Below are positions 49,501-61,300 of a stretch of 64,000 nucleotides of DNA, one piece after another. Source of the stretch: Allacma fusca (lineage: Eukaryota; Arthropoda; Collembola; Symphypleona; Sminthuridae); assembly GCA_947179485.1 (NCBI GenBank), contig OX359248.1, forward strand, positions 47,006,847-47,070,846, given 5' to 3'. The notes under the pieces are model-generated. The model ran no database searches, was not told the origin of the DNA, and saw nothing but the letters and a program-made list of their open reading frames with translations. The position numbers and the translations under genes are program-made. Every line of letters begins with the position of its first letter. Position 1 is the stretch's first letter.

Positions 49501-52500
49501 CCTGTACCTGAACCTATGCCCAAATACCCGGGTAAGACCTGTACCCATGAGGGGCACTGCACCAGTTCTATGGTGTTTTTTGGTTTCGATCCCAAAAAGG
49601 AAATGTTTAACCGGATGGCACAACCTGAAAAAGGAGTTAAGCAATAAATGTAGCAAGAATGGAATAAAGTTGACCATGATATGATCTACTGCCTCTGCAA
49701 AAATTAGGAAGATGACTCCGATTAGTAAACAAGAAACATGGCTCTCGTATTGAAAATATAAAAGCAATTCATTCAAAGTTATATTTAATAAATTCGATTG
49801 CCCCTTTATCAGTGTTATATTCTCTGTTTTCGCCAAGTACGCTTTTTAGAACAAATGTGTTTATTAAAAATATAGGAGGGTAGTTCAAAATAAATAAACA
49901 TAAATCATCACGTTAAATTAGCTTTAAAATTTTGAAATATAAGAGAACTTTCGATGCCGGCAAAATACCAGAAACGTTTTGATTAAGAAAGGTACATAAA
50001 TATTATAAATGGAAAGCAATTCTAAATATTCCAAACTTCTGTCCTCTGGTAAAATTCTACAAAGACAGCTTCATATATGCACACCTGGAAACTATTATTG
50101 CAGGAGAGCTGGAAAAGGCAATGAAAAAATTTGATATTTCTTTTCAAGCTAGTACTAGGAACGTTTACGGGCTTTCCAGTAAAATATCCCACAGGTCTCT
50201 GCACTGAGAAAAACTTAGAGCAAGCTTAGAAAAATTCTGCTAATGGATATGGAAAAGGGGGATTTCTAGTTTACCCTTTTTCCATAGCCAATCTTGAAGT
50301 ATAAAGATATTTTTGAACGCGTATGCAGCAAAATTTTCTATTCAAAGAAATCTATTCAAGTCTTATGTCACCTTCTCAAAAATGGTGTGGTCAGGAACCA
50401 GGAAATTGAGGCAAAGTTTATGAATTCTATTAATAGAAAACAAAATATGAATTTTTTATTTCATTATCACACATGTGCCCGTTTTGAGAAAAGAGTGTGG
50501 AGTACCGTGTGGTCGATTTTAATTTTACAATAGCATTCCCTAGGGTTTCCTTTTTTCAAGAGTTTACTAGTAATTTTTTCTGAACTTAAGGATGTCTATG
50601 ACTAAAAACTAGTTTTATTATTTTGAAAAAGGACCCGCTTGTTCGGATACAGTGGAGCCGCTGGCAGGTGTGGCCCGACATTTTAAAGCGGTTGTCATTA
50701 GCTATAGTGCGGAGGGATCATCTTTCTCCGACCGAGAAAAATATCCGTATTTCTTCCGAACCATTGGAGAGAACAAACAATATCAGTGAGTTGATACTTG
50801 AGTAACGGATAAATGATGAGTAATGATTCATTTTTGGCATCCGCTATGATGTTTACAAACTTCAAATTTTGTATTTTTTGTGTATAGATATGTCTACCTG
50901 CGATTGTTTCAGAAGCTGAAATGGGAGAGAATCGCTTCTCTAACGGAGGAAGGGCAAAAATATGCCGAATATGTTTCTCACTTACACGATCTACTGCAGA
51001 CGCATGGAATTCAGTTCGTAGCTAATCGCAAATTTCCCCGGGATAGAACAGCTCTCAACATGTCGCAGGTAACCAATAAAGCATATCCGGTATCACACTG
51101 AATACGTTTTAGTTAGTTATATTATTTCATTACACCCATTTTCATTTTTTTTATTTTTAACGTTCCAAGAATAAAATTACGCATTTATAAATTCGACTAC
51201 TAGGATTCGCATTTATGTTATGTGGAACCTACGGTAAAATTTGAATTTATCTGGTGGTGCGTTCTAAAGATGTAGATACATACATGCATGTATTGCGTAA
51301 GATGAACTATCAAACCCCGGAATTGTAGGGCGTCTATTACATCGATTTTAGAACCTCTAGGGAAGAATATTGATTATGTAAATATCAAATCTGTCTCTTG
51401 CGGTTATTCTGGCTAAAACTAGAGAAGACTCGGGAGAAAGTATACACTCACTACAAAAGAGAAACTAATGACTAGGCATATAAACAGAGTGTCGCAAAAC
51501 GTTTCACTCTTGCTATTGTAAGTGGAAATGATACAAATATAAATATTCAATTATCTTATTTTATACGTACTTCGAGATTTTCTTAATTTATTTCATTGAT
51601 CCAGTCAGTCACAGTAGTTCAAAATGATGTATTAACTAGGAAGTTTTAGTGTTTAAAAATTAAAAAATTTAATTGTTTCATTAGGTCATAAATTTTTTTC
51701 GCAAGCACGCAATTAACATCATCTGTTTGAAGTACAAGTTGAAGTCCTTTTTGAACTTTTTGGTTTTATTTAATACATATTAACATTTAGTAATTATAAT
51801 TAATATTGGTTTTTAAAAATGCTGCAGTTTGTAGAAATTTTTCTCAAGTCAATTTTCTTCTATTAAAAAACTGTATATTGGTGCCTACGGATACAATTTC
51901 CGACGTGGGAAACAATTTCCGTTCAAAGGGCGTTAGTTAGTGTGAGTATTACGAGAGAGCCCTGTCAATAACTTGAAATGTTTTTGGCAAGCTCTATGAA
52001 GTATAGGAGATAACCGGAGACCCATTCCTGAAGATGAATTTTCTTTCACGTTTTAATCAGTGTTACCCAGAATTTACAACAAGACAGGGACCTAATTGTT
52101 TGCTCACTGTCAGTTAAAAGCTCTTAAAAATTCCTATAACCAAATTTTGAAATTTAAAAAATATTCAAAACTTAAAAAACAAATTTAAAAAAATCAACTA
52201 TTCATGTTTGATTTTCTTTACCGCTGTATCGGGACTTTTTGGGAAAGGGAATCACATAAATTTTAAAATATCTTGAAGCAAGAATTTAATAAAACATCGG
52301 GGACTGAAATAATTGTCACCACCCGTTCTCAATTGAAATTGAAGGAATGGTATTTGTGATACCCTGTATATTCTTCTAGTACTTACAAGATCTGAAGGTA
52401 AAGAAAGCGAAAATAATCATTGGAGATTTTTACGACCACACCGCAAGAGCTGTAATGTGTGAAGCGTATAAACAAAAGATGACGGCGAAGGAAGGCTACG

Positions 52501-55500
52501 TCTGGTTCTTGCCCACTTGGTTTGATCCCAAATGGTTTGACACGGACGACCATAACAATAAATTGGACTTGGAAGGAAAGATACCCTGCAACACGGACGA
52601 AATGGTTGAGGTAAATGTACATATGTAGATATCGACTATGAAGGAAATCATGGTCATGTCTTGTGACTTGAAATGTTTCTATTTTTAATAATTAACCAAC
52701 CTGATTTGATAAATATTTTATTAGGCAATCAGTGGTCATCTCGCATTACAGTACGCCTACTTTGGTCCTGATGACCACATAATGCAGGAAAATTTAACGG
52801 TCAAGCAATGGAGGAATCAGTATGAAGAAACTTGCATAAATAGAACTCCGCCTGTGGAAACTTCTGACTATGGAGGTTATGCTTATGACGCCGTCTGGAC
52901 GTATGCATACGCTCTGGAAAAACTTTTGAAGCAAAATCATTCCCATATAGCAGATCTGCACTCAGACACGACTACCACGTGAGTGTTCCATAACAGGTGT
53001 ATTCACAGGCACGCATGCCATAATGTGGGTAAATCTCCGGGTACAGGCAACTCTTGCTCTTACGTAATTACTCCCCCTGGACAGCCGATTTTTATCTCCT
53101 ATAAAACTACTCGTCCTACATATGTACATACATATGCACTATTCTTAAGCATCTTGGAATTTACCAAGTAGAGTTCGTTAAAGCAGGCCATCTTATATAT
53201 ACTTACCCATCCTTTATAGAGGGCGCCCCCAGATTTTGTACCGGAATTAAATCCTGAATAACTTATGCGGATGCTAAGGAAATATTCTTGCTGAGCTTAA
53301 TAACGAATGTTTCCAACTCGTACAATTATAAGCACTGAGCGTAACCTTGTATTTACCGTCGTATTTTTCATTTCAGCACTTTTGTACAAATGCTGAACGA
53401 AACAGACTTTTACGGTGTATCCGGCCATATAAAATTTGTGGGTGGGCCGTCCAGAGTGTCGGAAATCAATGTGGTGCAATGGCTGGATAAGAAAAAACAC
53501 GTTGTGGGTTCTTTTCATCCGCAGACACAGACAAATTCTAATGAAATTATTGGAGGAGAGTAAGTCGTTTGTTACATATGATTGAACCCGATATTTGTGA
53601 CCCATTCCTTGGTTCCAACTACTATCCATAAACTCTTTAACATTTCAGTTTAGTGCTAAATGATTCTGCAATCGTTTGGTTGACAACCGATGGTCTGAAG
53701 CCAAGCGATGGGTCAGAGCCACCTCCGAAATGTGTTCTGGAGACTTTGAAGACGGCTTTGGATGTGACGTGTGAGGTTGCTATTGTGATTGCTAATATCA
53801 TCGGATTCGGAATCCTTGGATTGGTGCTAGTCATGTGCTTCGTGGTGATTAAAAGAAGGTAGTAAAATTTTGTTTGTGATATCACGGACCCCGTGATATT
53901 TTCGTACATGATGGTTGGGATATGCAATCACAACCGACTTGAATACGGGATGGCATCAGGAAGTTCGACTATCTGAAACCATATTTTTTTAAAACACTTC
54001 GGCGTGGTAAATTGTTTATAGACTTTTAGGCGTCGTATTCAGCCTAGTTTTTATTTGAGCTCTAAACATCTAACGAGCATATATTTTCATTTGATTACTG
54101 TTAGATCTGGAAACAATCTGCTTTGAAAATGAGCTCAAAAACCAATTTCATGCAATGGAATGAACAAAAATTGTAAAGATTAATTGTTTATTTTACGACA
54201 GTGTCATCCCGCCATTTGATTTATTGTACTGTAATAATTGTAATTTAAAATCCTTTTTGGTTGTAATTTTTCTTAGATACGACCTACGCGTCCAAATGAC
54301 AGAGGACTATTTCAAGGCATTAGGGATTGATTTGCTATCTGCAACAAGTGTGTCTGCATTGGATAAGTGGGAAATTCCCCGTGACCGGGTTGTTATCAAT
54401 CGTAAGCTTGGAGAAGGAGCTTTTGGTACTGTCTATGGAGGAGAGTGCTTCTTTGATGATAAAGGATGGGTATGTACATATGTCATATTTACACTGAAGT
54501 ACCGGTTGACTTACATCATTCCTTGTAATGTATGTGAGGGAATGGCTTTCCAAATATTCAAATTATACCTTTTGTAGGAAAGATTTCGAGTTTTAAAATT
54601 TACATATATTCAGTGGTATTTAAATTGCAATCGAGGAAGCCAAATTGTTTAAGCGTAGTTCAGCTTCCGCTAGGTTTTTCAGTTTTTATTACAGTGCTAT
54701 GCATTATTCAACAATTCGGAGTATTTATCATTATATATTATATAGTTTTTTACCAACTATATTTTTCAAATTCCAAAAACTTTGTAAAATTATATAGACT
54801 AAAGAATGATATTTGTATGATTCACCATATATGTATGTACATGTTGGTGCATGTGACTATGTATAAGGTTTTTTTAGAAGTAACATTTCTTTTTCATATA
54901 AAGATTTCTGTGTACAGCTAGGAAATGCATTACCGGGTCGAAAATTCCGCCCTTTAAGACACGACAGAATTTTAAAAAAATTAAATGAGAACTGAAACAA
55001 AACGGTTTGGGACAACACTTCTTTCCAAGAATCTTTTCCAAGCACTATGCACATATAAAAAATTTTAATGGGTTTTTCAATCTACTTTTAAGAGTCAATA
55101 TGAATAATTGCTTTTCATTCGTTAATTGCCAGTAATGAATATATTTCCACATAGGCATATTTACTTTGGCACACAACTTCAAAGAAAAACTAAATTTGTG
55201 TATAATGCATACATACCCAATGCTGCACTGAATATTCATTCTACAGGGCATTTTTGTTTTTTCATTCTTGAAAAACAAATTTCCGCCCAGATGTTTCTAT
55301 GTGCACCAATTATTTATAAATTAGTCTTAATTGTTGATATTGCCTTTCAAGTAAAGGCAATTTGGTATACGTGGGGGAAAATTAATATAATTAAGGCAAT
55401 CTTTTTTTTATTATGGCTTCTGCAGGTTGCCGTGGCTGTGAAAACCTTGAAAGTTGGATCTAGTTTAGAGCAGAAATTAGACTTTCTTAGCGAGGCAGAA

Positions 55501-58376
55501 GTTATGAAGAGATTCGAGCACAAAAATATTATCAAACTCTTGGGAGTCTGTACAAAGATCGAGCCCGTCTATACAATCATGGAGTTCATGCTTTACGGTA
55601 ATGCACTCAAAATTTGTTGTACGGTATTGACAAATATTTCCTAGTGAGATGAGAAGAGAGTAACTGTGTAGTTGTTGATTATTTTCCCCTTTAAGGTGAT
55701 CTGAAGACATATCTCCTGGCACGTCGTCATCTGGTAAACGAGAGGAACTGTGAGGAGTCGGATGAGATATCGAGTAAAAGATTAACTTCCATGACGCTTG
55801 ATGCGGCTCGAGCCCTGAGTTACCTCGCCGAATTGAAATATGTTCATAGGTAAGTTTATTTTTATAGTTCAGTACAATGTGCTATACTATAGTTGTCAAA
55901 CTTTAGTGTTTCAGATTGCAGTCATTCACAAGTCTTTGTCATGTTGACACAGGGTTGCTGATTTTTGTGGAAAAAATCAAAAAAATCGGATTTATTTTAT
56001 TTAAATTGGATTTTTTTTTATTTGAATCAATATTTTCTGATTTATTCAAAATTTTATCGCGCGATAGAATTACCATACAAATGTTTGGATTTTAAATTTC
56101 GTAAGAATATTGTACTGTTGGCACCAATGAAACTTGAACATTTACTAAAACCTTTTTGAGAGAAATTTACGAAGGCAAGTCAACTAATATGAAATACCAA
56201 GCTGGTTGAAGACCGATCACAAATATAAAATGTATTTTGTTAAAATTGTAACAATTTTGCATTGAGGTTTGTCTTTGAAGCCAAACGCTGTGTAGGACAA
56301 ATACCAACTGTCTCATTACGATTTTTATTCAAATGATTTTTATTTTTATTTTTAATATATTGTGTAAAGTGTGTACACGAGTTTCTATTCGGGACGGAAT
56401 AATTTCGAGACATCAATATTGTCACCGTGCTATTTCGGAAATAGATGGAATCTTCTGTGGAACAAAACAATCGTCCCCATCAGAAGCTCTAGAAATATAT
56501 TTATAAAATTATATTTCAAAACTCACTCATATGCAACTTTTATGGCACCGTAACATCTTGACAGAAAATATAGCAACATACCCAAATTGTCCTGAAAATG
56601 ACCAAAATCCAAAATGGTCTCAGGCCCAATATTCATCAAAACGGGGAAAAATTAACGTTTTACGACGTTTCGAGACTCCAAATTACATTTTTCCTAACCC
56701 TGAAAGTTTAAAAGTCAATTTTGGTTTAAATCAACGATTTATTTGAAAAAAATCAAGTGATTTAGATCCTGATTTAAATCAAGATTTAAATCAACGTGAG
56801 CCAACCTGTGTTGACATGAAGCCCGTTGTGCTTGTGCATTATTTTTTATAGCACTTGCTAGCTTGTAGTTGACAGTTGTTAAATGAAATTAATAGACATG
56901 AATGTATAGCACATAATCATAATGTACATATCTTCAAAACTGGCCAAGTCAAGTTTTAAATAATTATGATCAATGTTAATGTAAAACTTGTAGGGATGTC
57001 GCTTGCCGGAATTGTCTAGTAAATCTGAGTCGTGTGGTAAAGTTGGGAGACTTCGGGATGACACGTCCAATGTACGAGAATGATTATTACCGCTTCAATA
57101 GGAAAGGTTTGCTTAACTTTATTTTATCTGTATATCTTAAAATTCAGCTATTTGCTGATCATGTTACGTAAATATCAATAAGTATCCATCTAACGGTCTT
57201 GCCCTCCGGTGGTTGAGGAGGAATCGAAGCTCTGATGTTATTTTTTTATGGAAACGAGTGGGCTGCAAATGTTGTCATAAAATGCAGAGAAAGAATGTGC
57301 AGGGTGAATCATTTGTTTCCCACTCCCGTAGCCCAGACTGTAAAGGACGGTGACGCAAAATACCTGAATCCCTCTATATTCAAACAAATTCTTGCCAGAT
57401 TTGAAAAATAAATGTTTCATTGGCACATGGCAAGAATTGTGGTCACACAGTAGTCCAAGACGTGATGCAAAATCGGAATTTTTCGATGATTCTGAACATT
57501 ACAACGTTCAACCAAGTATATGTTACAACTGACAATAATGTTTGTACAGTCACATAGACTGTCTCTGCTTTTCTATTTATTCACCGGCGGAAGTGAGCAA
57601 TATGCCAATCTGACAGTTCAAATTGTTAATTGGTGGTCTTCATGTAATTGTTTTGAATGAGTAGAAAAGTAGAATAGCGCTCGGCGAAAATTTGGAATTG
57701 ATTTGTTTATTTTCGTTTTCATTCAGGAATGCTACCAGTGAGATGGATGGCCCCTGAGAGTTTAGCGCTGGGAATTTTTACGCCAATGTCAGACGTTTGG
57801 TCCTTCGGTGTTCTACTGTATGAAATTATCACATTCGGCAGCTTCCCATTCCAAGGATTGAGTAACAATCAAGTTCTAGAGCAGGTCAAATCTGGAGCTA
57901 CTATTTCTGTTCCCGCGGGTGTCAAGCCACAGTTGTAAGACTCCACAAAAATGAATGATATATTGGAATTTTGGCTTGAGCCTCAGCTAATATAAATTGA
58001 TTGATACAGAGAGGGATTATTAAAAGCCTGCTGGACATTAGAACCTCAGCGTCGACCCCACGCATCAGAGGTTGTGGAGTTTTTGGCTAACAATCCTAGG
58101 ATTGTCTCACCTTGCTTGGATATACCACTAGCTTCCGTCCAACTTGAAGGGACCGACCAACTTGAAATCCAAATTCCAGATCGGCTTAGGAAGGCCACTT
58201 CGAAGAGTTTGAGTAAGAATCGAGCTATTCGCACTCTGTCGGACAAGGAGAATGGATTTGGTAGTCCGGAGATGGTTCCTCTATCTCCTAGTAGTCAAAG
58301 TCAGTTATGCAGTACAAGTCAAAATAATCTTTCAAGTCCATACGCAACGCTCGAACATGATACAGAGTTAATATAG
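31591..58376 (+). CDS. VKR: Venus kinase receptor (VKR), 20 exons visible, 5' end missing
   Basis: A single-pass receptor tyrosine kinase with an extracellular Venus flytrap domain, a class found in many invertebrates (in mosquitoes it acts as receptor for ovary ecdysteroidogenic hormone). Exons: 31591-31772, 33299-33418, 39275-39436, 39793-39908, 41117-41174, 43087-43321, 45717-45960, 46449-46613, 50632-50785, 50888-51068, 52380-52610, 52725-52978, 53377-53559, 53649-53858, 54277-54469, 55426-55597, 55696-55849, 56994-57106, 57727-57934, 58010-58376. All join in phase at GT..AG borders and give 1233 residues to TAG. Most introns are phase 2. The first visible exon follows an acceptor (TTCCAG), so the signal peptide is encoded upstream. 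The acceptor at 50631 has a poor pyrimidine tract but the join is well supported by protein logic. No break or lost catalytic residue is seen. Confidence 0.93.
36922..38879. mobile_element. hAT-type element with GGATTGGATT words, in VKR intron 2
   Basis: Ends CAGGAATGGG (36922) and the complement of CAGGGCTGGGCA (ending 38879) are of the common hAT CAGGG-CTGGGC type. Flanks ATGTGTAC and GTCTGTAC agree at 6 of 8 positions, consistent with an old 8-bp duplication. GGATTGGATTAAGG words fill 36945-37020 and reappear at about 37465-37490 and 38700-38860. A further word patch (ACCGGTTTT, CCAATTGC) at about 37880-38680 suggests another nested insertion that I could not bound. Confidence 0.6.
40042..40053 (+). 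other. Possible 12-nt microexon in VKR intron 4
   Basis: Twelve bases (AATCGGAGATCC) lie between a good acceptor (CAAAATTTTAG) and a strong donor (GTAAGTA). Because 12 is a multiple of three and the surrounding intron is phase 1, inclusion would add four residues to the receptor without shifting the frame. Confidence 0.25.
43613..44214. mobile_element. Miniature inverted-repeat element in VKR intron 6
   Basis: The left end (about 43613-43675) and the reverse complement of the right end (about 44150-44214) align over 50-60 bp: GTAATT.AT..TT…CA.TGCACACTTGTCA, CACCAGG/ACC, AAAAAA.GCTTGTTC. The 600-bp body has no recognised protein. The target duplication was not resolved, so superfamily is open. 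Confidence 0.65.
47590..48409 (+). pseudogene. mariner-type transposase pseudogene, left part
   Basis: Broken frames inside VKR intron 8 read as a Tc1/mariner-family transposase. HTH-like pieces lie at 47607-47810 ([25 protein letters not shown]). Then come [13 protein letters not shown] near 48006-48040 (first catalytic Asp region), [19 protein letters not shown], and [12 protein letters not shown] at about 48280-48315 (second Asp). Several stops and frame changes are present. The reading is cut at 48409 by the hAT-type element and continues at 49568. Confidence 0.75.
48410..49559. mobile_element. hAT-type non-autonomous element with GTACCTGTACC words, inside a mariner pseudogene
   Basis: Ends TAGTGCCCCGAATGGGTAC (48410) and the complement of CAGTGCCCCTCATGGGTAC (ending 49559) are flanked by an exact 8-bp duplication CACCAGTT (48402-48409, 49560-49567). 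The 1150 bp hold about 250 bp of ACCTGTACC/ACCTGAACC/GGGTA words at each end and a unique middle. The words read mostly in the same orientation at both ends, unlike the CGGGC element. Long frames over it on either strand are products of the words. Confidence 0.95.
49568..49660 (+). pseudogene. mariner-type transposase pseudogene, right part
   Basis: Directly after the hAT-type element and its duplication, the transposase reading goes on ([13 protein letters not shown], then KGVKQ and a stop), in the position of the family's short C-terminal segment after the last catalytic residue. Together with 47590-48409 it is a single pseudogene split by a later insertion. Confidence 0.6.
54277..58376 (+). 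other. VKR exons 15-20: tyrosine kinase domain and C-terminal tail
   Basis: Intact catalytic features: glycine loop [11 protein letters not shown] (about 876), VAVKTLK lysine (about 902), helix-C Glu in [16 protein letters not shown] with the catalytic Asp at about 1006 (split HR|D by an intron), GDFGMTR, the activation loop [12 protein letters not shown] with the Y-x-x-x-Y-Y triplet of the insulin-receptor group, [23 protein letters not shown] and the subdomain XI Arg in PQRRPHASE. The tail (about 80 residues) is Ser-rich and ends with [13 protein letters not shown], which has one possible SH2-docking tyrosine. Confidence 0.93.
55950..56808. mobile_element. hAT-type element with GATTTAAATCA words, in VKR kinase intron
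   Basis: Ends CAGGGTTGCTGATTTTTGTG (55950) and the complement of CAGGTTGGCTCACGTTGATT (ending 56808) are flanked by an exact 8-bp duplication TGTTGACA (55942-55949, 56809-56816). AAAAATCGGATTT and GATTTAAATCAAGATTTAAA words fill the ends. It makes up most of the 1144-bp intron between exons 17 and 18, which encode the HR and D of the catalytic loop. Confidence 0.92.
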
Positions 58377-61300
58377 ATAGATGTATGCTTTGAAAATAAG
58401 TCAGCTGCGCTGGGAATAATTGGTCTGGTTTTGAGGAACCGAATTCCAGTTATTTTCAAATATGTTCAAGTGTTCAAGAACGAGTTTTATATAGTATATA
58501 TATAAGACTTTCCACAGCGTGTTTGAATATGCCCACTGACATGCTGAATTAGCGTTGTATTTGTAGTTTCATTAGGATGGAATACAATACTATGACGAAA
58601 ACTCCCTTGAGTGCTATGAATATGTACAATGTTCTGGTTCACAACAGGATTTTATATGCTTACACATGCACTTACACATGCAAGTAACTTATTGCCAAAG
58701 TCTTATTTTTCAGCAATGTAATTTACAGTTCAATTTGTGTTTATTACTATATATTTTTACTGTATTATTGTTACGGCCTATTTTCACAAAGCAAGCAATG
58801 GAACCAAGTGGAATCATTAGGCATATGCCTGGCAATGGAACTTCCAAAATATGGGGCATGTGAGGAGTTGAGGTGTTCTTTACAGAATAAGGATTGTAAA
58901 CAATTTCAGAGGAAATGTTCTTTTTTTGATGAAACCGAAAAAATCTACCTTTGAATTGACTAAAGCTAAATCTTGGTTTCGATTAGGTACACAACTAAGG
59001 TTTATAACTTTTGACCATCAGGATCCGTACCCTATTTGTAGGGGTCGGGACTTCGAATTTGGAATGTATGGGATTTATGTTTCACGTTCACCAACAGATG
59101 ATTTTGATGACAATTGGCATGTATGTAGACTTCAAGGTTTTACAAAACCTGTTTTATATTTCGAAATTCTAAAGTTTTTCGTGAAAATAACTGCTGGAAA
59201 ATCTCATTGTAACGGACGCCTTTTTAACGCAATTCTCATTATATTGGACAAATTTGCTCATCCCCATCGAAAGTCCCTACATCAGTATCTAAAGTCAATC
59301 TTAATTATGTAACTGATTGAAGCTTATCCCGAAAAAAATTCCACGTTCCCTAGCGATTCCGTTATAAACATATTTTCCTATATTTGAAAATTTCACATAG
59401 GTACGTTTCTCATGTATGTATGTGTGTACATGTGTACATGCCAAAATTTCGAAATTTTCAAAAAAGTTTTTGATTAGTAATTTTTAATTGGAGAACTTCT
59501 GAATTTTTCGGATAAAATTATTTTAAGAGTCTCCAGACCAAATTTAATTCAAGTAAGATCAAATTCGTTGGAGCAAAAGCTCCATAGTCCAGGCTGAGTC
59601 TCGCCCCCTGGAGATGGCGGATAGAATTAATATTCTGGTGGTCAAACATCCTGTTCCTTAGTATACCATCGGAAACAAGTGTTACTTTTATAACATTTAG
59701 AGTTCGGGTTTTCGCTTCTATCAATAAAAATCATTCTCTTCAGTTTCCAGTCACAATATTCGCTACTCGTCAAACTGATCCAGGTAAATACTACAACGAA
59801 TGCTTCTTATGAATGTACTTATTGTCAGGTTAGTGTTTTGAGTGATATAAAGTTTATTTTTGTTGTTGTTTCTTTTATTACTAAATAATTTTAATGGAGA
59901 CATTTCTGGCCTAAAATCAAACAAAATTTGTAATTTAAATGTGATGAAATGTCTGAATATAGCTCTATTACTCGAAAATTTGATGTAATAGCACGTGATA
60001 TCGTTAAGAGGCTGTTGCATGAGGGGAGATATCGGGCTTTGAATGCGTCTGCCCACTTGTCATCTGTGCTGATGTATGTTTTCATGCTCAAACATTTTCT
60101 CCTGTGCCATAGTTATTTGCGCATCACCGCAGTGGCCACGTGTTGGCACATGTGTCAAATAGTACGGATCGTTAAGAAATCTATTATGAAAGGTTTAAGG
60201 CAGGTTCCGAAATGTTTTACGAGTTGTTGTTGGGAGGCATTACTGCCTCATCAAGGCTGTTAAAAAGAAAGTCTACCTATTTTTACACGTCTATGTAGAA
60301 ACTGCTTTTCCCAATAAAGCATATGCACCAACCAATCGACCAATTTCTACTTTGAAGGGCTTAATATGAATGTTAATGCCACTCTTCGTGAATTTTTACT
60401 ACATGGAGAACTAGCAGGTTCTGGGATTACTTGTAATAATAAACAATTTGTAACGTTATCGCTGCGCAAAGAGTCACATTTGTAGCTACCATTTAGGAAG
60501 TATTGCACTTTATTTAGATATGATCTTATAAGCAGAATTTCATGAAACTTGTTCTACGTGATCAATGAGTCAATTCACGCATTGTAGAACCACTGAGAAA
60601 ATCTTGAGTGATTGACTGAAGCTCATTTGTAAAGAATATTTTTGAAATTAGATTTCAACAGCTCTGTAATGGATTCTCGTACCTTATAATGTAAAATTAG
60701 TGTTAGAATTTATTATCTTCTTATTTGCATTAGTTTGCTTTAAATTTATAATGAATCTTCAAGCTGTCCCTGCAAACCACGAAAATAGCCTGAACTTTTT
60801 AAGGCAAACCAGTGCTATATAACAAAATGCTGATTAACCTGGGAAATTTCCTTCGCGATTAATATAGCTTCTTTTGCCAATTCGTGTTTTCTGGTGTAAT
60901 TCATGAAGCCCAGTAGAGGCTGGGAAGCAAGATTTTACAGATATTCGGGCTGCTAGCGTAAGGTTTAAGACTAACTTGCCAGACTATGTTTGTAAAACAC
61001 CCGTTTGCCAAAGTTTTACTTCCGTTAGCCCGATACAGGCATATACCGGGGACGTGCTATATTTTGTTAACTTCAAACGTTGTAACTCGTGTGATGGTGC
61101 ATGGAGGGCTTGTAAACAGTCTTCAATTTAAATCAAATTTTCTTCCCATGTTCTGTGCTTTTAGTGTAGAAATTGGAGAGCATTTTATTATTAAATATTC
61201 ATTATTGTAAGTGTCGTGTATTTTGCTAGTGGCTATTCATTTGATGTAAATAGGATACAATTATGATTATATTTTCTGCTTCACCTAATGACTTGTAATT

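Larger units (their letters stand above)
45901..53858 (+). other. VKR exons 7-14: Venus flytrap domain and membrane segment
   Basis: [19 protein letters not shown] (about residue 353) starts the flytrap as in GABA-B receptors. Then follow [108 protein letters not shown] and [13 protein letters not shown], all in family order. Exon 14 carries one hydrophobic segment ([20 protein letters not shown], about residues 805-828) followed by IKRR, the stop-transfer signal. Confidence 0.9.

Noticed and set aside
49372-49836. 154-codon minus-strand frame
   Set aside because: Half of it is the GTACCTG word array of the hAT-type element and the rest is antisense to the mariner relic.
55126-55644. 172-codon plus-strand frame
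   Set aside because: It contains VKR exon 16, but its start and first 100 codons are intron; the acceptor at 55425 marks the real exon start.
58926-59312. 128-codon plus-strand frame downstream of VKR
   Set aside because: No recognisable motif, no splice or promoter context; probably 3' UTR or chance.
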